A DNA stretch of 64,000 nt from Balanoglossus misakiensis (lineage: Eukaryota > Hemichordata), in contig CM082580.2 of assembly GCA_040954595.2 (NCBI GenBank), positions 4,774,001 to 4,838,000 of the forward strand, given 5' to 3'. Under the pieces are notes generated by a model. It was not told where the DNA came from. It worked only from the letters and a program-made list of their open reading frames with translations, and did no database searches. Shown here one piece after another: positions 25,301-35,201 of this stretch (position 1 is the first letter of the stretch; every line of letters begins with the position of its first letter). The translations under genes and the position numbers were made by a program.

Positions 25301-26806
25301 TTACGCTGTTTGTGAAAATGGTGTCTCTGACTATAATGTCTCTGGATGGGATTTTTGTGTATACAGCACTGAACACACGTGGCCAGACAAGTCTGAACTT
25401 GGGAAAAGATAATCTGGATAATTAATGATTTTTTTCTCTTATTAGTTTCCTATCAGGACAATTCTGAAATCCTTCACACTGAAATACATGTATCAACTTG
25501 CTGGATAGTGCCACTAGGTACATGTAGCAAACATGTAGCTAGTATCTGTCAATGCTATGAATTCACTTTTGTTAATAATGAAAATCTGTCAATTAATCAA
25601 TCAGTCAATCTATTAGATACATACATGTACATGTACATGTATACACAAGTCATGTAAATTTACATTGAATATTTTGATGAAATACTAACTATTATACGGG
25701 ATATGCCCAACATAATGAAAATTATTATACACCTATTGCTGTCACCTATAGAATTCCATCATGATCACATATTAATTTCTGGTATATCAGAGTCCAGTAG
25801 CCATGGAAATAAGTTCTGGTAAACACTTTCTCTGTACTATACATGTATACCAGTACTATACAGTGGAAGCTTACATTGTATGAATTAACTGTCCTGGTTG
25901 AACTCATGGCACTCACAGAGGCTGTATCAAATACATGCAATGCGTTTATCACATGCTCAACTACTGGTAATTGCACATTTTGGCCAATTTCAAAATCAGT
26001 GATATAAATTTTCTAATACACCAGCTTCAATACCACACACAGGTTCTACATGTATATTTACAGTGTGTAGTAGAGTTATAACTATCAGCACTATTTTAGG
26101 TAACTCTTTGCTCAAGTGTTTGTCAGGTTGCTAGGAAACAATTTAGCAGTTGTGGCCTCATCCTTCCTCCATCTAGAACCTTTGTGGGAAGATGCCAGCT
26201 GAGATGACTTGACCAACCTCCCATCAGTACAATGTACATCAATTAGATTAATCACTGGTTATTAGTGCACCGAAGACATATTTGATGATTTCGTTTGAGG
26301 ACACAGCCAACAATGCACAACTCAGGACTCAAAATGCAATGCACTGCCCATCCACTTGCCAGATAAATACCTGTCTCACTCAGAAATGTACATCTGCCAA
26401 CAAAACACATGTTCATTGCAATTATAATATACTTGACATGAATCCAGCTCGCTGATTGGCTGGAGCTAGGGTTTATAATTATAGCTACATGTACATGAAC
26501 ATGTAAAACACAGTCATCGCTTACCAATTATTGTGAAACAAGTGCAAATGACACAAACAAACACTACAAGTTTAGCAAATTCATTAATATTGTACAAGCA
26601 CTACATGGGCAAGTACACAGTTGGAAGATATTCATCAACTGTGGATGACCACATACAATGTACACTGTATGAGATGACAGCAACAGGTGACTGATACTAC
26701 ACTGAGAGCATGCAAGAAAACTTGATGTACGGTACCAATCAATCCGTCAAAACAAACGCTAACCTTCTTCTGGTGGTCCAAGAATGTCTACGTCTCTAAG
26801 CTTCAT
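8602..26806 (-). CDS. Sec14/CRAL-TRIO and spectrin-repeat protein with long disordered tail (complete, 15 exons)
   Basis: Coding exons in transcript order: 26764-26806, 24162-24242, 22344-22455, 22111-22210, 21490-21630, 20571-20687, 20213-20373, 19693-19942, 19256-19381, 18480-18671, 17845-18098, 14901-17155, 13219-13312, 11354-11477, 8602-9237. Every junction is GT-AG and all phases agree, giving 1,561 residues. The chosen ATG (MKLRDVDILGPP) has an in-frame TAG 33 bases upstream. Order of parts: Sec14 fold at about 42-198, helical spectrin-like region at about 199-560, acidic patch near 560-575, low-complexity disorder to about 1160, coiled coils at about 1165-1190 and 1285-1420. Proteins with a Sec14 plus spectrin N-terminus (Trio, Kalirin, DBS, SESTD1) bind phosphoinositides and organise Rho signalling or scaffolds. 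By inference this is a membrane-associated adaptor. There is no DH-PH, SH3 or kinase region, so it is not a GEF as modelled. The nearest named family may be SESTD1, but I cannot assign orthology. AATAAA (minus strand, 8574-8579) follows the stop. Confidence 0.85.
9471..9520. repeat. (TG)n / (CTGT) microsatellite
   Basis: A run of GT dinucleotides followed by CTGTCTGACTGTCTGACT words in the last intron of the Sec14 gene. It is simple-sequence DNA. Confidence 0.85.
10592..10786. mobile_element. MITE, family C (TACTGTAAAACGGG...CGTTTTACAGTA), diverged copy
   Basis: Ends CTGTTAAACGGGAAATTT and AAATTTCCCGTTTTACAG are inverted. The interior shares CAAAAGAGTCAACTGTTTAA, TTTTCGTGTTCTCGTATTTC and CATCGTTATCTCCGAACAAC-type blocks with the copy at 12689-12896. 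The element lies in a Sec14-gene intron. Confidence 0.8.
12689..12896. mobile_element. MITE, family C, best preserved copy
   Basis: Starts TACTGTAAAACGGGTTATTT and ends GACCGTTTTACAGTA. It carries repeated GCGAAAA/TTTTCGC words and CTCGCGTATTTCGC. Terminal TA fits a TA target site (Tc1/mariner-like), inferred from the ends only. Confidence 0.85.
13513..13603. mobile_element. MITE, family A, well preserved
   Basis: Runs from CACCCTTTCACCCCCAGTTT to GGTGGTGGAAAGGGTTAAC with the family interior AGAGGTCCAACC...GAAAACAATGGGTTTGGAC. It lies in the intron between exons 12 and 13 of the Sec14 gene. Confidence 0.8.
14901..17155 (-). CDS. Giant exon 12 of the Sec14 gene: disordered Ser/Gln/Asn/Pro-rich region
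   Basis: One 2,255-base exon encodes residues 526-1277. It begins with the end of the helical region (KELLKILQWQTNYLEG), then a strongly acidic run (DDIELYDDDDSEEGGD). Next comes a long charged and Ser-rich segment with basic patches such as GKRRAKSKPRIPKTRKKSGR, a possible nuclear-localisation or phosphoinositide-binding stretch, and repeated SPRR/SPK/SPEKP sites that fit proline-directed kinases. The middle (about 780-1150) is Gln/Asn/Ser/Pro/Tyr-rich. The end is ordered again: LTPLEKLELEVHEDRKTLEQ is a predicted coiled coil, and DMDLLESSLVEQLSNFLTL an amphipathic helix. GC content is clearly above the surrounding introns. Other long frames overlapping this exon on both strands are shadows. 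Confidence 0.85.
17303..17325. repeat. Solo end of MITE family A
   Basis: AAATAGGGATGAAAGGGTTAA is the complement of the left end of the copy at 1437. No second end is seen nearby, so this is a fragment. Confidence 0.5.
17584..17749. mobile_element. MITE, family D (CAGTCAAACCTGT ends)
   Basis: Left end ACCGTCAAACCTGTCTATAG, right end AGATTTGACTGTA. The interior carries TAGTGGCCA, TGTACATGTAAATTGCACAG and GTGGCCACTATATAGAGGTG blocks that recur at 59629-59765 and 61419-61567. It lies in the intron between exons 11 and 12 of the Sec14 gene. Confidence 0.8.
17845..20373 (-). CDS. Exons 7-11 of the Sec14 gene: spectrin-like helical region
   Basis: Exons 20213-20373, 19693-19942, 19256-19381, 18480-18671 and 17845-18098 encode residues 199 to about 525, which are almost wholly helical with heptad-like spacing. 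Recognisable spectrin-type features are a Trp near the start of a helix (LIDWINNKG, CLQWYRKTL), long amphipathic helices (HGESLLQQADEMVIKDHY; RLKDSVLLVKQMKVRTQARL) and a block rich in His/Tyr (LHRRHQILHHCYVFYLLMEK). Several exon ends fall at predicted helix boundaries. In Trio-class proteins such repeats act as spacers and protein-binding surfaces next to the Sec14 domain. The exact repeat count needs structure prediction; three to four is my reading. Confidence 0.7.
18167..18381. mobile_element. MITE, family B, internally deleted copy
   Basis: Begins TTAAAGGGACAAGGTCTCTC, follows the left arm of the 5962 element through the central CATTTTGGCG, then jumps directly to the right terminus TTTGTCCCTTTAA. 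Most of the second arm is missing. Its right end overlaps the next element by the shared TTAA. Confidence 0.8.
18378..18471. mobile_element. MITE, family A, abutting the family B copy
   Basis: TTAACTCTTTCACCACTATGG to GGGGTTGAAAGGATTTAA, inverse in orientation to the 13513 copy. It shares the terminal TTAA with the family B element on its left and ends about nine bases from the Sec14 exon at 18480-18671, so it now forms most of that intron's 5' end. Confidence 0.8.
18736..18860. repeat. Dispersed repeat F, copy 1
   Basis: From ACCATTGAAA through ACTCAAATACTGGC, AAAATATTA and CGTTTCGGATTTTGGA to CAGTTTTGCCGGGCAGACC. It aligns along its whole length with 27360-27482. No inverted ends are evident, and no coding potential is seen. 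Confidence 0.7.
20571..24242 (-). CDS. Exons 2-6 of the Sec14 gene: CRAL-TRIO lipid-binding domain
   Basis: These exons (24162-24242, 22344-22455, 22111-22210, 21490-21630, 20571-20687) encode residues 15-198. The Sec14 signature is clear. An opening GGRDQDGKPIITIPSKQF resembles the 'GGRDxxGxPVLxFP' start of Trio/Kalirin Sec14 domains. The core strand-helix FGFVVDFSRANEMMIDVIVA follows. The typical closing DLGGYMNYDHQAWVKFRK corresponds to 'LxxELGGxxxYxHxxW'. A Lys-rich insert (LRKSKKAKYK) lies between core and closing motif and could contact acidic membrane lipid. The N-terminal CRAL-TRIO-N helices of free Sec14 proteins are absent, as in the RhoGEF-type Sec14 domains. Confidence 0.85.
22560..22735. 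repeat. (CTGT)n / (CT)n simple repeat
   Basis: Imperfect CTGT, CTCT and CTGTCTG words over about 175 bases in a Sec14-gene intron. The Ser/Val/Cys/Leu-rich frames across it come from the repeat. Confidence 0.9.
22922..23064. mobile_element. Fold-back element with 65-base arms
   Basis: Left arm 22922-22986 (AGCAATAAAACACCCCCAGC to TATACGCAC) is nearly perfectly complementary to 23000-23064, with a short spacer CTCGCTATCGCTC. Flanks at about 22781-22830 and 23245-23280 share CGCTATTTG and GTCTCG words in opposite orientation, so a larger element may enclose the hairpin. It lies in the intron between exons 2 and 3 of the Sec14 gene. Confidence 0.75.
24243..26763. other. Intron 1 of the Sec14 gene (shortest model)
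   Basis: About 2.5 kb of AT-rich DNA with ACATGTACATGT palindrome runs (for example 25622-25640). I see no exon, RNA gene or clear transposon in it. Confidence 0.6.
26764..26806 (-). CDS. First coding exon of the Sec14 gene (preferred start)
   Basis: The exon encodes MKLRDVDILGPPEE plus one base, ending GAAGAAG before GTTAGC, a weaker donor. An in-frame TAG lies 33 bases upstream, so the ATG is the first possible start on this exon. Its phase (1) fits the exon at 24162-24242, giving a short Glu run across the junction. Two other short ATG exons further upstream (29249-29291 and 35115-35139) end in the same phase and could replace it. Confidence 0.6.
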
Positions 26807-27359
26807 TGTGTAGTATTGGGAGCAAACGCTAAGCTTCTAAGTGACATCGCAGAGTTCTTGGAAAGTATCAGGTGACTAGCAATGGAGGAGACACGCATCC
26901 ATGATCAAACTACACGAAGAAGTAACTTTTAACACAGTCCCAACTTGTTGCATGTAATGCATCGTTCTTCTTACTCAGTGTACACTACACACTGTATGTA
27001 CAGCAACAGGATACCACAGCAATCAATACAGTTTACAATTACCAAAAAACCTACACATTGCATAATTTGAATACTTTCTATTTGCATTGTTCTGCCATTT
27101 AGACAACCAAACATGCAATCAATAGACTTTACAACAGTCGGGCTGTTCAGTTATTGTTTCAACATGAGTGATGAAACAGCTGTGGCCTGCCATCTGTAGT
27201 CAGGTGTTCCTTACAAATTGTACATGAGTAGAGATCAGAACCAAGTTTCCAACTGGGCCAGCTCTGGGCTAACCCAAGAGGCAAGCCTATGCTAGCAAAT
27301 TTAGCACCTTATTTTCATATCTCATTAGTAGATTCAAAAGCACATGGCATACACACAGG

Positions 27360-27482
27360 AACCATTGAAACATTTCTAAATAGTTTCTGCTCAAATACTG
27401 GCGTAAAATATTACGTGTGGAATCGTTTAAGTGGTCCTGGAACGTTTCAGATTTTAGACGGTTTTGCCAGACCGACCAAGGC
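27360..27482. repeat. Dispersed repeat F, copy 2
   Basis: Matches 18736-18860: ACCATTGAAA, CTCAAATACTGGC, AAAATATTACGTGTGGAA, GAACGTTTCAGATTTTAGAC and GGTTTTGCCAGACCGACC are shared in the same order. Confidence 0.7.
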
Positions 27483-28049
27483 ATATGAGTGAACCACATG
27501 TAAATGAAATTGCTGTCCAGACTTGAATTCAGTCCCTGTCAATCACAATGCACATTTGCAGGTTGTAAGGATTTGTGTTGCAGGGGCTCTGACACAATTT
27601 ACAGGGCTCGAAAATGGTACATGTACATGTACTTGATGGACAAACAAAAAATATTGCAAAAAAATTATCAGAGTTACAATTATGCTATTAGTATTATATG
27701 GCAAGGACTTTGTAATGAGAATGCATCATTTAATGAGCACTTAAAATACTACACGAGTACCAGCGAATGCAATATGTGTACATTTAAAATATGCAAATTG
27801 ACAGTTATATGCCTAAATTATTGGTATTTACATTGATGAGAACTCTGCAATAGCAAAGTGTAGAAAGTTCACATGAAACAGTGTATGGTAATATACATGT
27901 GTTGTGTATCAATATGTAGTCTGACAGTTCTGAGCAAAATTGTTGTACTGTCTTCAAAAAACATTACAAGGAATTTTATTCAGTCAGCAACATCCCTCAA
28001 AACCAAAAAAAAAAATAGCATCACGCTGCTACAAGGACTTGCTCTCCGA

Positions 28050-28110
28050 AAATAGTCACCAGGGAGATGGTAGTCGAGCCAACGACCCATGCGAGCAGAC
28101 GACCCACCCT
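28050..28110. repeat. Fragment shared with about 7040-7095
   Basis: GGTAGTCGAGCCAACGACCC followed by TGCGA and CGGACGA/CAGACGA words occurs at both places in the same strand order, with a purine-rich GGGAGA lead. It is a short dispersed repeat of unknown type. Confidence 0.55.
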
Positions 28111-29248
28111 GCTTCATAACAAATCTATGCTTGCATACAACAATGCATCCAGTCTTTACCAGTGCCACAACAAGGCACCAAATATCAAGCGATTATCTTA
28201 CCAGTAAATACAGTAAGCTCAAAATTTAGTCTTTATAATCTACATGGCAAGTGAAACACAATTTGGCCAAAGTTCAAAAGACGAGCCGCCATGCTAAATA
28301 AAACCCCTGCACACCCAGATGTGTTGCCTAAAATAGACTTCAGTTTATAGTCTATAATAAAATACTAGTACCTGAAATAAACCAAGCTACAATGTAGGCT
28401 TGGCTACAATGATTTACCATATACATTTATTTCAAAGTTAGTTTGTTGTTGGTCTGTGTTTTTCACCTGTTTCCTACATGTACACGTGTACTTTCTTCCA
28501 TTCTGAATACCTGAATACCTGTTGAATGTTTCTTTGTGAGTAAAAAGCAACTTGGTAAATGTATATGTACATGTATGTTCAAAGAGTGGCACACGTCTCA
28601 GTGTACAACTTCAAGTAAAGAACAGTGTCTTTTTTTACTAAAGTTGGTGAACATTGATAAAAGACTGGAAACCCTAGTGACACTGCCCCGCCCCCTCTCC
28701 CAATACCGTCCGACTGCACTGAAATGTCCAGTGAAACTTTGATCAGAATTTACCCTGAGGTTATTGCTCTGACAAAATCATAAACCACACATCTATTTTG
28801 TTTCTATAGTAGCATCGTGAAGCAGAAGTAAAGTTCTCACTCACAAGAATGTTACCCTTCACAAAAAAACACCGAAGACAATTTTCAACACCATAACCCC
28901 CTCCCCTTGAAAAATCACAAATCCCTAACATTTCCGCAAGATTCCATCCAGTACTTCAAACCTTGAACCCAGCATGGATTAAAAATTGAATCACTTTTGA
29001 TAACTCAACCATTCAATCAATAATCTCATCTCTGACCGTTCATTCCTGATTCACAATTCGAAATGGTTGAGCGAAAAAATAATATTCCACCCAATATTAT
29101 TTTTAGAGTATTTACAGGTAACCTCTTGCACCTGTTGCATCCCATGAGAGCCGCCAAAGCCCTTCACTGACAGCTACTTTATTCTTTCCGCGTATTTTTA
29201 GCGTCAAAGGATTATGCATGCGTAATATAAAAACGTTCTCACAGTTAC

Positions 29249-29291
29249 CTTTAAATCTGACAGTTTTCAGATGATGCAGATTGCTCTTCAT
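29249..29291 (-). CDS. Possible alternative first exon of the Sec14 gene
   Basis: On the minus strand ATG opens MKSNLHHLKTVRFK and ends AAAG before GTAACTG, a good donor in phase 1, the phase needed by the exon at 24162-24242. This is a computational possibility only: a short ATG plus donor in the right phase occurs by chance fairly often. Confidence 0.2.
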
Positions 29292-32039
29292 CGTGACCTT
29301 GAATGACCAGACAGTTCACAGCGCATCAATTCTTCCACCAAATCACAACAGCGTATATCTCACAGATGTGCACAGAGAACTGTACATGTGAACATCCAAC
29401 TATTCCAGTAGCCACCTACAATGTATGTTGTTTGCTATACAATGTATATGTACTGGTATATCTATTCCGTTAAAATCCAAAGTGATTCTGAATGAACTGT
29501 TCTCCGCGCTGCAATATTCCAATTTCCTAATTTTCCGCATGGATTTACTCTCCGGAGATACGTTTCCAGTGCCACTGGTTGCAATATTGGGAAGCAATTC
29601 CACAAAGTCTATGATCACAAAAACCAAAAATGTACATATGCTAAATTTATGTAAACGCCTATCTGACTATACAATACTTCAATTACTTTACTAATTGTAC
29701 GACAACACCAGCTACAGTACGTACTTTCCGCGTGTGAAAAAAAAAATTGCTGGTACTTGCCAAAAATAAATTGTACAATTTCGACAAAAAGGTATTCACG
29801 AAATTCAATGTCAGACCAACGATTCAGTTGCAATGATCTTGAAACAGTAAACTATACAAATAGATCATATCGGTCACACTGTGGCCTTGCTGTTAGAATT
29901 TTCCACAACAGTCGATTGAGATCAACAGGGTTTATAGCTGGTGTTTCACAATTGAGTCTGAGAAACTTTCTACAGTAATACCAATCTCTAGATCTCCTAC
30001 ACTGGTAGTGAAAAATATGTGATGTAACTTATCTACTGAAGACCCAGTCTACAACAAAATACAAACATTCCTCCAAGTTGTCTCATTCACTTCCAAAGTA
30101 GTGTCAACTTCTCTCGCAGTAATCACAAGGTATTTTCATCTCATGTCAAAGTGATGATAGCAATCTCAGAGTGTTAAACAACACGGCATAGTTGACCTCT
30201 GTTGTATCCCAGTTTAGTTAACACATCACAAATAAAACTTAGAATCCGGAATCCTCACCAGTCGGAAAGTTATCTCACTTCGACTACCATAACTCTGGTA
30301 ATCCTGAATCATAAAACCTTTTTTTTTCACACACTAGTTATGTTTCCAACATCTGTGTCGCTATTCCGGAACCACTACACACTTTTCCCTTTCCTGCAGT
30401 GTTTGCAATCCGGTTGTAACTTGTTGTAAGAAGATGATCAGACACAATTTCACACGTAAAACAATATAATCCACGGAAGTTTGACAACCGTTAAACAAGT
30501 CCATATGTTTTCCCGGAAAATAACCATGCTTGGAAAACAGCCACTGGGGGAAATCCTGAAGTGTTACCCGGAACTGCATGTGTCACACATCGCCGGAATA
30601 TATCTGTTGTATTTGTTGTATTTTGCGCCGGATCAAAGTGTGTAATATCAATAAAAATTGCTACCGCTGCATTGGTAGAACTGCGTGTCTGCAGGGGGTC
30701 TGATCTCCACGCAAGCTGTGTGGTAATTGTAAAGGTATCTTTTTACTAATGAGATGCCCCGGACACTGAATATGTATGTACAAACTGCCAGCATAAATTA
30801 ATACTCATGTTCATTTCATCTTTAATACCCAGAATCCCTCACACACTCTGAGTACATAAATCACACTCATTTGACGGACCATCGATTGTAAGTCCCGAAA
30901 TAGTTTACGTGCAATGCAATCATCTATTTTGCTGAGAAATTTTAACAACACAATTTGCTGTTTAGGTGTAGAATTTTAACTATAAATAGATTATATCAGC
31001 GATAAGCATGTATTACAACTGTAATTGCAAACCCAATTGAATTAAATATAATAACACATTCATTAAAATTTCATTCATAATAGAATTTTTTTTTTCTAAA
31101 GCGTTTCAAACATCAAATTTATTTTCAAGCAAGAATCCACTAAACATTTCATAATTTATTAACCTGGCCATTTCAGACCGATATCCATGTTTTGGGGTTT
31201 GATGGAGTCTGTGGCTGCCACGTTTTCAATATGACTCCAGCTGTTACACCACTGGGCCATTCACTGTACCGCGCACGCAATTTCATTGGTTGGCGTTCAC
31301 AATTGGCCCTATTACTGTGATCAGGCGATGACCTACATGTATGCAAAACCAAAAAACAATTTCAAAAACCCGTTTTTGTGTAAATATTAAGTCTAAAGAG
31401 TATCAGAGAGCGGGAAATCCGATCAACAAAACCCTGTTTGCCGATACCGCCAGCAAATTTTACAGTGTCATCAACGACATACAATGGTGTACTGTAGAAT
31501 GAGACAATAGACTGTGTGGTTGGAATTCTCTACATCAGACAGGGACAGCAAGCATATGCATGTATACATCCTTGCACAATTGCTGTGATGTGAAGAACCA
31601 TATGTTTAAAGAAATTCAAACATGTACACTGATGGCAAACTGCACGTAACACACAAATTAAAACACAACATTTTCAGCAAAAAAATATCTGGCATACTTT
31701 AATACCAGGATTTCTTTTGCAGACACTTTCAATAAATTTCACCTCATTTATAAATTAACAACTTTATGATGCCCTGAATATGCAAATAAGTTTTGTAAAT
31801 TTATAGTAACAGCCTTGAAGCCATTATCGGCAGGGCTGTGAAGTTGCTATTTGCAGATGTTCCCAATAAATAATAAAATGCACATATTGTACTATTCATA
31901 TTTACAAATTGTATACACAGGTGTCACAGCAGAAAAGGCTGGGTTGATAGCTAGACTTTGACTCCTGCAGACCTGCTGAACTTGACATGAAAGTTTACAT
32001 AAACACCATCTGACTGGAAAACATGCGAGCCTCAACAGG

Positions 32040-32215
32040 AGGGGAGGTGTCCCCCCTTTTGCCAGATGTTTTTATTTGGGGGGGGGGGATTTAGATCTGG
32101 CAAGGGGACTGTAATTATATATCATATGTCCAATGTGGTGTGACCCCCCCCCCCCCCCCCCCCGACAAATTGCTGGGGGTGCCATCAGGGGGGACTAACA
32201 CCCCCCCCCCTCCTC
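32040..32215. repeat. G and C homopolymer tracts
   Basis: G runs near 32080-32090, a run of about 20 C at 32144-32163 and a further run of ten C near 32201. A GGTGTCCCCCC / GGGGGTG pattern resembles the G-rich interior of the 7625-8444 element, but no terminal repeats are seen. Confidence 0.7.
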
Positions 32216-34250
32216 CCCATCCAGATGAAACACTCCCTGATACATGTACAGTATGTAACTTAGTGACCTTTAGTGTGTTTGTTTGCCTTGGGTTGAGTTT
32301 TGTTTACTGCTCACGAAACCACTTTACCTTGCAAACGCCCTCTATCGCTACAAATGTTCAGGCAGTTTGTTGACATAGTCGAGAATAATTGACAAGGACC
32401 TGGCGACACACAAGCCACAAACAACACAGAGAATAGTTTGGGATTTTGATGAAAATCATTGATACATGTATTAACTGTTGTTCGAATTTAGAAATTTCTC
32501 AGCAAATAATTACACCAGCCCACTCTAAGTTTATGATGTAAAAGAAACCATATCCAATTATGAATTGAGCGATACATGTACATTTTAATTAAACCGGTCA
32601 ACCGGTACATCTACAGTGTAATAACATTATATTGGTACATACATCCCTTGGCCTCGCTTTTGTTCCCACCTTGGTTTAGAATTCATTCTCATTTCCAGAT
32701 ACATACATGTACTGAACGATTCAAACACAGAAAATCGTCCTGGAAAATAGCCAGTGAGATGTTCTACTAATACCACACAATAGCAGTTTACATTTATGTA
32801 CACATAATCTATATTTACAGTACTTTGCTTTTTTATTATCATTCAATTGATACAAATAACTGTACATGGCCGTATCGACATATTGCAGGTCATTCAAGGT
32901 CAAGGTCATTTACAAATGGCAATCAAGGTTGGGAAATTACTACTTTGGCTTGTATGTCAACAAACATTTTCAGTGAAATTTACAATATTGTAACACTTTA
33001 TGTGTCATAATAAAGACTGACTAGAATACATTTACAGTATAATGTTTATCACATACACATACATGTACGGTACTACATTGTATTCACATCGCTCCTGTCC
33101 ATCATGTTGTGCAGTTAATCATGTTTGATAATGACAAGCAGCAGAAATTTAGTTGCCTGAGTGACAGACTACAATAACTGTTCTGTACTACGCAGTGTGC
33201 TCTCAAATAAGTATGGTTTTAAAAGCTTTGACATAGTCAATCAATAGCAGAATTTCCAGGAATTTACATGTTATCTGTAACTAATATTGATAATTTTCTT
33301 GCGTCACCAGTGAAATTGAGTCAGTGGTGTGTCATATTGGCTTAGAGGGCAGACAAGCTCTGCTGGAGATCTGATATCCTACATCCTTACCTATACTCTA
33401 CGTGTGTACATGAATGAAGCCCCGTGATATCCTTGTTGATAAGACTTACATGTACTAGTCAGTTTCAATGAAACGGAGATAACTGTATGGATTCTATCTG
33501 AATCACTTTGATCACCATGGTGATACACTGGGTGGTCTATAGCATCATCTGTCTCCATAGTGACAACTGAATGACCGAAATTTAATTACATTGTACACGT
33601 ACATGCAAAGGTTGCAATATATTATATTTATACAGATTTAGATGAAATTGTATATAAAGAAATTTGACGGCAAAAAAATTACTAGTAGTAGTAGTCAAGT
33701 AATATCATCATTAAATTATTTGTTTTATTTTATCACACCAACCAACTCCAAGCTATTACAAGCTCTAGCAATATGGTGAATTTGAAATGGATATGCTCAG
33801 CTATACAACAGTCGAGGAAATTTTATCTTATACCCATTAAAATGTTGGGGCAAGACCCTTTCATTTAAAATAAATTATGGCCTGAGTGTAATACTTGTTC
33901 AGAATTGGCCATCGAGGTCTGTTATATTACAAGCCTTTGATGCAATCATGTTATTTTTACAATGAATGGTATGATGACTATGTCTGGGAATGTGATAAAC
34001 TCATATGACCTTTAGTTCATGGTAAACTATATACTCTCCAAGGAATGTACCGAACATTTGTCATATGGCATTCTATGAGATATTGTTGGTTCCTACTTAC
34101 ACAACAATAGGTCAAAGTTCAAACTGTAACAAGAACAGATCACTCTAAGAAATAAAACACAACTTGTCAGATAATATACCCATCAATGCAGACACAGAAT
34201 TACCGATACATTGTATTCATTCTTTGTACATGTATTTCACTTTATTTACC

Positions 34251-34251
<1 letters not shown>

Positions 34252-34309
<58 letters not shown>

Positions 34310-34439
34310 GTGTTCTCCCCAGGGATTTCTGATACTGAATTGGCTAATTTACATAACAAAATATTTAATTGTTATGTCTCTATTGTTTTCCCCACGTTAA
34401 AGGGTATCGGCCGATCCTTTTCATATCTGGGGAGAACAC

Positions 34440-34518
<79 letters not shown>

Positions 34519-34528
34519 CGACGACACC
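34252..34528. mobile_element. Fold-back element with (ATC)n and (GAT)n ends
   Basis: An (ATC)n array at 34252-34309 is followed by AGTGTTCTCCCCAGG. After about 105 bases its complement CTGGGGAGAACAC (34427-34439) is followed by a (TGA)n array to about 34528, decaying into GAC. The two arrays are complementary in opposite orientation, so the trinucleotide repeats are part of the inverted ends. They are not one array split by an insertion. Poly-Ser, poly-His and poly-Asp frames through here are artefacts. Confidence 0.75.
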
Positions 34529-35114
34529 GACTACCATTATGCCACAGGTGGTGTAACAAAGTTTTTTGTTCCATTAACAAGTTCCATTTCATAGACTAAC
34601 TGGGTCGTTTTGTGGACATGTACATATATTTTTAAAATCAAAATTCCCCTACAGAAAATATATTACCGGTACCATTAATTATGTTCGTGTTTTCATGGGT
34701 CCTGTATAGTAGCAGTATTACAGTACTACTCGGCCGTGCAACACACAAACCAAGGCAAAAACCTCGAGCTACTGAACTGTAGCTACATGTGTGTACAATG
34801 GTCCATGAACCCATGCTGAACCAGTGCAGCTGTTCAGCACTTCCTCACACACTGTCTCTCTGTACAATGTAAAGGTTGCTCACAGTTATTAGCCAGCTCA
34901 GTTATGTTACTATGTAATGGGCAGCTGCAGTACCTCGATAGATCGAGGTTCTCCTGGTGCTTGGGGTAGGACGACAAACCTATCCAAGCACTAACACCAA
35001 GCAGAACCCCCGAGCTTCGGTCATGCAACAACATAAACAACATCACAAACATGACGATGGATGTAGTGGATTGTGATGGACTATCCATGTTCATGAGTGT
35101 ACGACGATCCTTAC

Positions 35115-35139
35115 CGTCTATGTCAGCTCCTCGCCGCAT
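35115..35139 (-). CDS. Possible upstream first exon of the Sec14 gene
   Basis: The exon encodes MRRGADID plus one base, ending GACG before GTAAGG, a strong donor in phase 1. Spliced to 24162-24242 it would give MRRGADIDEEGSPVLGHIPT. An in-frame TAA lies upstream, so the ATG is the natural start. It lies in CpG-richer DNA about 0.8 kb from the USP40 start, as expected of a bidirectional promoter. Transcript evidence is needed; the alternative is the exon at 26764-26806. Confidence 0.35.
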
Positions 35140-35201
35140 TTTCAACGTCCTTTGTCCTCCGACTTCCTCAGTTTATTCGAAATACGAGACGCTATCAAAT
35201 T

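Larger units (their letters stand above)
26807..35114. other. Spacer or long 5' intron between the two divergent genes
   Basis: About 8.3 kb without a confident coding exon. It contains repeat F copy 2 (27360-27482), a repeat fragment shared with 7040 (about 28050-28110), C/G homopolymer tracts near 32.04-32.22 kb and the (ATC)n fold-back at 34252-34528. If an upstream first exon is used (29249-29291 or 35115-35139), most of this is Sec14-gene intron 1. Confidence 0.55.

Noticed and set aside
34211-34594. Poly-Ser/poly-Asp and poly-His frames
   Set aside because: They arise only from the (ATC)n and (GAT)n arrays.
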